Below, one piece after another: positions 44,301 through 56,300 of a DNA stretch of 64,000 nucleotides (position 1 is the stretch's first letter; the number at the start of each line of letters is the position of its first letter). Source of the DNA: Chelydra serpentina (lineage: Eukaryota > Chordata > Testudines > Chelydridae). A program made the translations under genes and the position numbers. Location of the stretch: positions 17,205,501 through 17,269,500 of the forward strand of contig JBAIAC010000057.1 of assembly GCA_037349315.1 (NCBI GenBank). Direction: 5' to 3'. Below the pieces are notes generated by a model. That model was not told the origin of the DNA and ran no database searches. It saw only the letters and a program-made list of their open reading frames with translations.

Positions 44301-47300
44301 ATACGCACCAATTTATGTAATTGTTCCTCTGGGAAATGCCAGCATCCTCAGTTTAAAATAACATTGTCTTTACAAACCAAGTCTCTACACCGTAAATTTA
44401 CACACACACAATTCTGCAGTCATGACACATTATTTCTTCTCAGTAAACTTGAAAAAAAGATCCCCATTCACACAGACGGAACTCCACTGTTGCTCATACC
44501 TTTCATGCATCTCTTTAGCTTCTCTCTCTTTCCTTTTAATTTCCAGTTCAGCAAAGAGCTTCATCGTCTGTTTGTACACAGCCTGTTTGAACTGTAAGCA
44601 ACAGAACTTTATTTCAACAACATAATGCATCATAATGTGGTTATGTAAGCCTGTGTTTTACACTAGCCCTTCAGTTCTACAGTCTAGCACCCAGGGGTTA
44701 TTAGAGACAAGTAAGAAGCTCCATATAAGTCAAGGGGCATTAATCATAATGTGGCGTAGCACAAAACCTTAACTCTTGGCATCAAAGTTAATGCATTTCC
44801 ATTGACTTCCACAGGAGCTGACAGGTCAGCAGGCCACTCCAGCCTTCCCTTGCTAGGGGGACAATTACCCTTTACATCAGGATCCCTGTTGCCAGCAGCT
44901 GCAGAGCCAGAGGAACGGGATAATGCTGCACAGAAATACTCTGGTCACACAGCCTATTGGGTACAGTTGGCTGGAGTGAAGAAGTGCACCCCAATTCAGT
45001 TCTGCCGTTGGTGGGAAAGGAAGGGGAAAGCATGCAGGGGCGGGGTATTGCCCCACAAAGCCACTCTGCCAAACATCCCTACCCAGCACTTCCTTCCACA
45101 GCAAGAGAGTCAAGTATCACCCAAGGTCAGAATCATGTACCTTTTGGAGGTCCACAGGACGGAATTTTAATGCTCAAAAAATTGTAATGCTCTCTTATTT
45201 GCAAGGCAGGCAGCCTTAATGTAGCCTTGACTGCTGCTACAGAAGGGACATGAGGTCACTACCCAGGTATTATGGACTTCGCTGCAAAATCATACTACAC
45301 TAAAAAACACGCTGAAAAATGGGAAACCTGGGTTTAAATAAAAGAACCTTTAATAACAAACATACATAGCAAGGAACTTCTAGAAACACATGGAAAGTAA
45401 ACAGTGGTACTTCACTAAGGGCTCTTTATTAGCTGTCAACAGAAAGTTCCTTTGTAAGAACAAAAGACTGAAACTAGTAGAACATCCTTTCGTTTCTAGA
45501 AGCGACAAAGGGTCCTGTGGCACCTTATAAACTAACAGAGGTATTGGAGCATAAGCTTTCGTGGGTGAATACCCACTTCGTCGGATGCAAGCAGTGGAAA
45601 TGTCCAGGGGCAGATATAAATGTGCAGGGAAGAGTCGGGCTAGTGATAACGAGGTTAGCTCAATCAGGGAGGGTGAGGCCCTCTTCTAGCAGCTGAGGTG
45701 TGAATTTAGTTTCTAAATACCTATGGAAACAGACTACTTTGTGAGCTCAATGACTGGGCATCCCCCAAAGCCCTGTTAGAGCCATGAACACCATTGGCTT
45801 CCACTTTGTAAAAATCTAGTGATGAAGAAGGAACTTACATCAAGTATTTTTTGCTATCATGTAATGCCATTGTTTACAGCGGTGATACTCAGACTGGCTC
45901 TCCAGCTGCAAGTGGCTCTTTAACCTGTCTCCTGTGGCTCTTTGCAGCACATATTAAAATACTGTGATCTAATTATTAACCAATCTGAGTTATTAACCAA
46001 TCAGGATGCTTATACTATGTTATTAACCAATTAAGGTATCAACTTGCACTAAGCTAACAACTTATTTGCTGTGAGAATAATATATGTGTATATAAACTAA
46101 ATATTTCCCCTGTCATTCGTGTGGCTCTTTTGGGTAATGTTGATCACTAATTTGGCTCCTGAACCACCAAGGTCTGAGTATTACTGGCTTATAGCATTTG
46201 GGGACACATTTGGTTTGGAAGAGGCTATCCAAATCAGAAATGTATTGTAGCCCATAGTGTTAGCAAGGACCACTCTGAGTTCCCCCGAGCTTTACATATT
46301 TCTGCTGACATCAAGGATGTCACTATTCTAGTGCACAACGTGCAGTGACACAGCGCTACTCAATACTAGAAACACAGTGAAATGAGATTTTGGCCAAACA
46401 ATAAAGGCTTAAATCAGTGAAGCATTCAGACCTCTAACAGGGTATTAACTCTGGAGATAAAGATACTAAAACTACACAATTAATTGCATTCCTTTTAGAG
46501 AGGAGTTTACACGCCCAGCAAAAGCCATCATGGTTATATAGCATACTCTCTAATCAGTCTCTCTGTAATGCTGTACGCTCTTCCAAGTCACAGACAAGTG
46601 TTTCTGTATCATTCTAGAAATAAAAACTGCTTAACAGTCACAGATTCCAAGGTCAGAAGGGACCACTGTGATCACCTAGTTGACCTCTAGTCTGGAGTCA
46701 TTGTGGATAGTTCTCTGAAAACATCCACTTAATGTGCAGCAGCAGTCAAAAAAGCTAACAATGTTAAGAACCATTAGGACAGAGATAGACAATAAGACAG
46801 AAAACATTGTAACACCATTATAAATCCATGGTATGCCCACACCTTGAATACTGAATGAAGTTATTGTCGCCCCATCTCAAAGAAGAGATATTAGAATTGG
46901 AAAAGGTATAGAGACAAAAATGATTAGAAGAACAGCTTCCATACAAGGAGAGATTACAGAGACTGGGACTGTTCATCTTAGAAAAGAGACGACTAAGGGC
47001 TGATATGACAGAGGCCTTCAAAATCATGAATGGTAAGGAGAAAGTGAATGGGGATGGGTTGTTTATCCCTTCACATAACACAAGAACTAGGGTCACCTGA
47101 TAAAATTAACAACCAGCAGGTTTAAAACTAACAAAATTAAGTACTTCTTCACACAATGCACAGTTGCCATGGGATGTTGTGAAGGCCAAAGTATAACTGG
47201 GTTAAAAAAAGAATTAGAGAAGTTCATGGAGGATAGGTCCATCAATGGCTATTAGCCAAGATGGTCACAAATGCAACCCCTGCTCTAGGTGTCTCTAAGG

Positions 47301-50300
47301 GCTTGTCTTCACTACCCGCCGGATCGGCGGGTAGCAATCGATCTATCGGGGATCGATTTTTCACGTCTCGTTTAGACGCGATTAATCGATCCCCGAAAGT
47401 GCTCCTCGTCGACTCCGGAAATCCACCTCCGTGAAAGGCGGAAGCGGAGTCAACGTGGGAGCGGCAGCGATCGACTCGCCGCCGTCCTCATGGCCAGGTA
47501 AGTCGATCAACGATACGCCGACTTCAGCTACGGTATTCACGTAGCTGAAGTGGCGTATCGTAGATCGACCCCCGCCCCCCAGGGTAGCTCTGGGCTAAAT
47601 CTCCAACTACCAGAAACTGGGATGGGACAACTGGGAAGGGATCACTAAAACTGCATAGGGCCAAGAACACATTCCTCTTTGACTTTCAGCCCTTTTAAAC
47701 AGTCCAAAAATATCTGCTTAAATGCAACTTACTACTTCCGGATCATCCTCTTCTACGTTGGTTGACTTTCCTTCCTTCTTTAACAACTTCTTTTTTTCTT
47801 TCACCTAAAGAGCATCATACATCAGAACAGAAAGTGCATTTTATTGGTGTTAGGTTAGTGGTGCCCAGCTAATTCTGCAACCCCGACACACCCATGTAAC
47901 TAGGTGTTTTGCAAACATATCTTAACCTGGATTGGTGTTTTACATTATATCCAAGTGTTGTGGCTCTATATTATATATATCACACACAACTTTGTTCCAG
48001 TCTCCTGAGAAGTTTGCCACAATCGCTAGCAGAACAGAAGAGAGTTTCTTAGTTTAGAGAGCCCCTGAGTTTCCCCTTGTCAGCCTGTTTCTCAAGTTTA
48101 GAGTGTGTATGACTAAGCCTACCTTTCAGCTCCCTTCCTCACTTTACAGGGCTTCTTCCCAAAACCCACCTGCCCCACTACACACCCAGTTCTAACCACA
48201 CTTTGACACCCTGTGTTTGTTCAGTATCATTCATTCTTAGAGCTTAAGGCCAAATGGGAACATTAGACCATCTAGTCTGACCTTGAGTATATCGCAGGCC
48301 ATTAGATTTCACCCAGTTACCCCTGTACTAAGCCCAATTACTTGTGTTTAACTAAAGTTTATTCTTGTTCATGCACCTGGACTGTAGCTCCTTGGGGCAC
48401 AGATCTGTTCTGGGTTTTGGACAGCTCACCTATTCTGCCTTTAGCATACACTGTGCTGTACAACTAAATGACAACAATTCTCTAAGCACCAAGGGCTGTC
48501 ACACATGAAGTACTTACAGTATGTTCCACATATTCTTTCCCTGCCTGTATCACATCCAAGGCCCTCTTCTTTTGCTCCTGGTCCAGTAGCAACTTGTATG
48601 CTTTGTCCACAGCTAACAAGAACATAAGAACATTAGAGTGGCCATACTGGGTCAGATCAAAGGTCCATCTAGCCGAGTATCCTGTCTTCCAACAGTGGCC
48701 AATGCCAGGTGCCCCAGAGGGAATGACCAGAACAGGGAATCATCAAGTGATCCATCCCCTGTCACCCATTCCCATTTTCTGGCAAACAGAGGCTAGGAAG
48801 ACCATCCCTGCCCATCCTGGCTAATAGCCATTGATGGACCTATCCTCCATGAACTTATCTAGTTGTTGTTTTTTTTAAACTCTGTTATAGTCTTGGCCTT
48901 CACAACATCCTCTGGCAAAGAGTTCCACAGGTTGACTGTGCGTTGTATGAAAAAATACTTCCTTTTGTTTGTTTTAAACCTGCTGCCTATAAATTTCATT
49001 TGGTGACCCCTAGCTCTTGTGTTATGAGGAGGAGTAAATAACACTTCCTTATTTACTTTCTCCACACCAGTCATGATTTTATAGACCTCTATCATATCCC
49101 CCCCTAGTTGTCTCTTTTCCAAGCTGAAAAGTCCCAGTCTTATTAATCTCTCCTCATATGGCAGCTGTTCCATACCCCTAATCATTTTGTTGCCCTTTTC
49201 TGAACCTTTTCCAATTCCAATTTATCTTTTTTGAGATGGGGCAACCACATCTGCACGCAGTATTCAAGATGTGGGCATACTATGGATTTATATAGAGGCA
49301 ATATGATATTTTCTGTCTTATTATCTATCCCTTTCTTAATAATTCCCAACATTCTGTTAGCTTTTTTGACTGCCGCTGCACATTGAGTGGATATTGACAA
49401 TGACTCCAAGATCTCTTTCTTCAGTGGCAACATAATTTTATATGAATAGCTGGGATTATGTTTTCCTATGTGCAATACTTTGCATTTATCAACATTGAAT
49501 GTCATCTGCCATTTTGTTGCCCAGTCACCCAGTTTTGAGAGATCCTTTTGTAGCTCCTCGCAGTCTGCCTGGGGCTTAACCATCTTGAGTAGTTTTGTAT
49601 CATCTGCAAATTTTGCCACCTCACTGTTTACCCCTTTTTCCAGATCATTTATGAATATGTTGAATAGGACTGGGCCCAGCACTAGTTACCTCTCTCCATT
49701 CTGAAAACTGATCATTTATTCCTACCCTTTGTTTCCTATCTTTTAACTCAGTGGTTCTCAACTGTGGTCCACCGCTTCTTTAGGGAAAGCCCATGGCGCG
49801 CTGGTATGGTTTGTTTACCTGCCGCATCCGCAGGTTCAATTGGTCATGGCTCCCACTGGCCGTGGTTCGCCGCTCCAGGCCAATGGGGGCTGCGGGACGT
49901 GGCGCGGGCCGAGGGATGTGCTGTCCGCTGCATCCCGCAGCCCCCATTGGCCTGGAGTGGCGAACCGCGGCCAGTGGGAGCCGCGACCGGCCGAACCTAC
50001 GGACGCAGCAGGTAAACTGGCCCTGAGCGCCAGGGGCTTTCCCTGAAGAAGCGGTGGACCACAATTGAGAACCAGTGTTTTAACCAGTGACCAATCCAGG
50101 AGAGGACCTTCCCTCTTATCCCATGACTGATTACTTTGCTTAAGAGCCTTTGGTGAGGGACCTTGTCAAAAGCTTTCTGAAAATCTAAGTACACTATATC
50201 CACTGGATCCCCCTTGTCCACATGCTCGTTGACCCCCTCAAAGAATTCCAGTAGATTGGTGAGGCCTGATTTCTCTTTACAAAAAACCATGTTGACTCTT

Positions 50301-53300
50301 CCCCAACAAATTATGTTCATCTATGTGTCTGACAATTTTGTTCTTTATTATAGTTTCAGCCAGTTTCTGATACTGAAGTCAGGCTTACCGGCCTTTAATT
50401 GCCGGGATCACCTCTGGAGCCCTTTTTAAAAATTGGTGTCACATTACCTATCCTCCTGTCATTTGGTATAGAAGCTGATTTAAATTATAGGTTACAGACT
50501 ACAGTTAGTAATTCTGCAACTTCAGATTTCAGTTCCTTCAGAACTCTTGGGTGAATACCATCTGGTCCTGGTGACTTATTACTGTTTAGTTTATCAATTT
50601 GTTCCAAAACCTCCTCTAATGACACCTCAGTCTGGGACAGTTCCTCAGATTTATCACCTAAAGAGTGGCTCAGGTGTAGGAATCTCCCTCACAAACTCAG
50701 CCGTGAAGACTGATGCAAAGAATTCATTTAGTTTCTCCGCAATGGCCTTATTGTCCTTGAGTGCTCCTTTAGCCTCTCGGCAGTCCAGTGGCCCCCCTGG
50801 TTGTTTAGCAGGCTTACTGCTTCTGATGTACTTTTAAAAAAAATTGCTATTACTTTTTAGGTCTTTGGCTAGCTGTTCTTCAAATTCTTTTTTGGCCTTC
50901 CTAATTATATTTGTACACTTCATTTGCAAGAGTTTTTTGCTCCTTTCTATCTTCCTCACTAGAATTTAACTTCCACTTTTTAAACTTCCACCTTTTTGCC
51001 TCTAACTGCTTCTTTTACTTTGTTGTTTAGCCACAGTGGCACTTTTTTTGGTTCCCTTACTATGTTTTTTAATTTGGGGTATACATTTAAGTTGAGCCTC
51101 TATTATGGTGTCTTTAAAAAGTTTCCATGCAGCTTGCAGGGATTTCACTTTTTGCACTGTACCTTTTAATTTGTTTCACTAACTTCCTTATTTTTGTGCA
51201 GTCTCCCTTTCTGAAATTAAATGCTACAGTGTTGGGCTCCTGTGGTGTTTTCCCTGCCACAGGGATGATAAGTTTAATTATATTATGGTCACGATTACCA
51301 AGTGGTCCAGCTATATTTACCTCTTGGACCAGATCCTGTGCTCCACTTAGGACTAAATCAAGAATTGCCTCTCCTCTTGTGGGTTCCAGGACTAGCTGCT
51401 CCAAGAAGCAGTCATTTAAGGTGTCAAAAAACTTTATCTCTGCATCCCGTCCTGAGGTGACATGTACCCAGCCAATATGGGAATAGTTGAAATCCCCATT
51501 ATTATTGAGTTTTTTATTATAATAGCCTCTCTAATCTCCCTGAGCATTTCGAAGTCACTATCACCATCCTGGTCAGGTAATATATCCCTACTTCTGTATT
51601 CTTATTATTCGAGCATGGAATTACTATCCATAGAGATTCTATGGTACAGTCTGGTTCATTTAAAATTTTTACTTCATTTGATTCTACGCTTTCTTTCACA
51701 TATAGTGCCACTCCCACACCAGCACGACCTGTCCTTCTGATATATTTTGTACCTTGGTGTTAGTGTCCCATTGATTATCCTCATGCCACCAAGTTTCTGT
51801 GATGCCTATTATTTCAATATCCTCATTTAATACGAGGGATTCTAGTTCATCCATCTTATTATTTAGACTTCTAGCATTTGTATATAAGCACTTTAAAAAC
51901 TTGTCACTTTTTAGCTGTCTGCCATTACATGAAGTAATTGAACGGGACTTTTTTTCATTTGACAAAAAAAAAAACCATTCACAAAACACTACTAGTCTAA
52001 GCTACTACACGACTTTTGTAGACTGTTTCCAGGGATCTCTTAGGTCAACTTGACTAGCTAGAAGAAATGTCAATACAGACTCCAATGGCAAAGACCTTCC
52101 TTGGGCCACATTTAGGATTCATTAGACTTGAAATTGTCAGTCCCAGTAAGTGGTGGGGTTTTAGAGCATCAGGCAGTTAGTTTTATGCTGCATGACTCCT
52201 ACTGGCTTTAGTGCAAAGTGCTAAAACCCACACAACACTGCCCTACACACAGTCCACATGTTTTTCTACTCCAGTTAAAGATGATCCACTAGATCTAGAA
52301 GCCACTTGAGTTTCAATTTGTCTATTATCACAGTGGTTTTCAAAGTGCGGGTCGCAACCCAGTGTAAGGCACTGGGTCGCGGTGGCTCTGGTCAGCACCA
52401 CCAACTGGGCCATTAAAAGTCCCATTGGCGGTGCTGCCCAGCTAAGGCAGGCTAGTTCCTACCTGTTCTGACACCGCGCTGCGCCCTGGAAGCAGCCAGT
52501 AGCAGGTCTGGCTCCTAGGCAGCGGGGCCATGGGGCTCCACGCACTGTCCCCACCCCGAGCAAAGGCTCTGCACTTCCATTGGCCGGAAACCAGCCAATG
52601 GGAGCTGGGGGGGGGGGGGTTTGGGGCCTGCGGGCGAGAGCCACACGGAGCAGCTTACGCACCTCCGCCTAGGAGCCGGACCTGCTGCTGGCCGCTTCCA
52701 GGGGGGCAGCGTGGTCCATGGTGCCAGGATAGGTAGGAAGCCTGTCTTAGCACCCCCGCTGTGCCACTGATCGGGAGCCTCCCAAGGAAAGCCCCTACCC
52801 CAGCCCCTCCCAAACCTGAAGCCCCCTCCTGCATCCCAAACCCCTCATCCCCAGCCCCACTCCAGAGACTGCACCCCCAGCCCAGAGCCCTGACCCCCTC
52901 CTGCACCCAACCCCCTGCCCCAGCCCTGAGCCCCCTCCTATAGCCTGAACCACTCATTCCTGGCCCCATCCCACAGCCCTCACCCCTGCACCCCAACCCT
53001 CTGCCCCAGCCCTGAGCCCCTTCCACACCCCAAACCCCTCTGCCCCAGCCGCGTTGGGTAGCGGGCATTAACAATTTTCTTCAACTGGGTTGCCGAAAAA
53101 AAAGTTTGAAAACCACTGTATTATCAGACTGTAACAAAGCAACTGCTGCCACCTAGAGGAATTCTGCAGCTGTAAAAGAAAGTAATCATACTGAATAGCT
53201 GTATTTCTCTCTCCAAACACATCTGCACTCAAGGCCCAATTTGCAGTCCCTCACCATCCAGGGAAGAGAACAAGCTCTCTCCTGATCTAATAAACTAATG

Positions 53301-56300
53301 GCCACAAAACCAGCTAAGGAGAAACACCAGTACAATAGCACCATATGTGACATTGTCAGGGGTATTACCTTCAAAGGCCTTCTGGGCTCTTTCAGCATCA
53401 TCTTGATTTTTGTCAGGATGTACCAATATGGATAACTACAAAGAACGAGAAAGTATTGCAAGATTATAATAGTTTTTACAGATAATGGATATTTCAGATG
53501 CCGCCATGGAAAAAAGCACCCTTTCTGAGGTAAACGACATCCGACAGGAGAAAAGCATCAGCTAAAAAGGCATCACATTGCTTATATGGCACAGGATTCT
53601 CTCCCAGTGAAGAGAAAATTGACTCACTGGAGCTTCCACCACTCAGTGTAGTATCAGTAAAGGTCTGAAGAGGACATTCTAACCAGTGGCAGCTTTAGGG
53701 CAAAATTTTAGGTGGGCATCATGATTCCGCAGATCCAGAAGGGCTCAATAAAAGCACTTCTGACAGAACGCTCAGTCCTTAGCTTGTGCTGATCACAGTG
53801 TAGAACAAACATCCTTCCTTAAGTCCCACTGCTCCAGAGGCCCCTGTCCACTGGGCCTAGCTCAAAACTCTGCTGCACACAGATATGCCCTGCTCCTCAG
53901 TGAAGTTATTTCTAGGGAACAGGATATTTCAGCTGAGAGGCCTGAACACCCTCACTATGCAAGGGATGCAAAGTGCAAAGAATTAAGGCCAGCAAGTCAA
54001 AAACATTGAGAAATAACTCAGGGCCTCCTGACTCCCAGCCCCATGCTCATTTCCTTGGGGGAGAGGCAATGCAACAGTTGGAGTAGAATCCCCTTCACCA
54101 CATCCTGTTCTCCCACAATACTGGGAAATCAAGTGCTCATTGGACTCCTTAGCTACACATACAATCCATCATTAGGGGCAGGGTCATGGACTTTGCAAAC
54201 ATAAATATGCACTGGGCATTTCAACACTCTCTTGGTCAAACCAAGACCAGTTTCTTCCCAGACCAGGCCACACACTGCTCGGCAGCAAAGACTATTTCCC
54301 CGCCAACATGCAGCCTTCTCACCTCAGCCATTACAGATAGCAAGAGCTGCTCCAAAAAAGTGCAAGGGCTAGTTCCTAATGGGCAGTCTCCTTATGCTCA
54401 CACACAGCTGACCCAGCTTTGCTGACGTTCTCAAGGTCCCTCCAGGGGCATTCAGCACTAGCACAGCTAGACCAACACAATGGCCACATACCTGCCGGAA
54501 CCTCTTCTTTATTTCTTCATCTGTGACATCAGGATCCATCTGTAGTACCTAGAAGTACCCACAGCAGAGAGAGTTTCATGACAGGCACCAATTGTCAGGT
54601 TCCCTGCGGCCCAGCCCTGTAACACCTGTTTCACTGGCATACAGGGACAAAAAGTCAGTCAGAGGGGGCGTGGCTGGAGCATGTTGCTGTTCCAGTCTCC
54701 AGCTGGCCCCAGTATCTCAGTGATGCAAAGGTGCCAGGAAGCCACCTTTAGCTGCTAACTCCAGTTTCTGCCCTGCAGTACAGCTCAACTTGTCTGGAAT
54801 AGAAAATTGGAGCTGGTAGTATTTAGTGAGATACTGGCAGGTTAAGTCATTTTTAACAACCTGTTTCCTGCCCAAAATTACTAACATCACTTTTGATTAA
54901 TGATCTGATCGAATATCTATGTCAGTCTCTACCATTTACACGGTTTGTTTAACTTACACATTTTTCTCATCTTGAAATGAAAACAGACTGGTGAGTTTCA
55001 CTGCCTGGTTCTTGAGTGACAGCCTAGCAATCCAGAGTTTGGAAGTTTGTCTGAGGAAGTGCCCATTAGGGTGCATTTGAATTTAGGAAATCTCTCTTAT
55101 GAACTGGTCTGCTGAATGAAAGATCTGGGGAACTTCTCTTCTAGCTCAACTCTTGAGTCTATAGGCACTGCAGTGGATTATGGTAATTAAAGACATTTGA
55201 AATGAACTTTAATTCTAGGGAGAAAACCCGTGTAGCTGTTGGATTTCACAGGGTTTTCTGAAAAAATGTGTGCACTTTCTAACCATGTGTCAGGATTCTG
55301 TGCAGAACTATTCTGCAGACTCACCCTGGCAGACAGCAATTGCCCCCCCCCCCCCCTTTAGCTCAAACTCAGGAACATAAAAGGCTGAGAGTTTCTCAGG
55401 CTAGAGACAGGAACAGGAGATCCTGCACAAAGGTACTCTCAGAAGAGCCATCTCAGGCTAATGTTTGTTATATGTACAGTACAGCTTCAAAGCTTTGTTA
55501 CAGCATGAATGCATGATGCACAGAGAGCAAAGGGGCACACCCCACTTTCACACATCTTGATGATCCTCTAAAGCAGTGGTCCCCAACGTGGTGCCCGTGG
55601 GCGCTATGGCGCCCGCTGGGGCATTTATGTGCGGCCGCCGTCAGGGCCGGCGCCAAGGAAGGAAGAGGAGAGGAAAGGAGAATCCGCCGGAGAAGCGCCA
55701 CCACTGAAATGCCGCCGCGCAGCGCTTCCGACGGAGAAGCTTTCGCCGAAATGCCGCCGAGGTGCGCTTCCGGCAGAGAACCATCGCCACTGAAATGCCG
55801 CCGAGAAGTGTCGCTGCCCGCCACACTCTGATGAAGGGATGAATGTGCTCTTGGCCATAGAAAGGTTGGGGACCACTGCTCTAAAGTGCCACAGGTAACT
55901 GACTTGAATTTACTTATTGCCCTGCAAATTACATAAAACTTTATTCCAAGGAGCAATCTGTTCTAATGCTTTGCTTCAGACGTCCAAAATAAAATGCACA
56001 AGCAGTAAATACCAATTGAGTCGAGAGTCTGATCAAACCAGAAGCTGGTGAGACAGTCGTGTTACACCCTCACCCAAAAGATGCCAGCCATAAACCTGCC
56101 AAGTCTGTCAGTGACACAGCATACCAGTGAAACCTGCCAACAGGAGGTGCATGTACAGCTTGTGCCTCCTATTGGCTGAGCAGGGAGTGTGAGGACACAG
56201 TCCGTCTGGTGAACTCTTGCTATGTGGGACTATGTCTGGATGTATTTTTCAATGGTAATTAAATATCCAGTAGGTACACAAGGATCTAAGTAGAAGTCGA

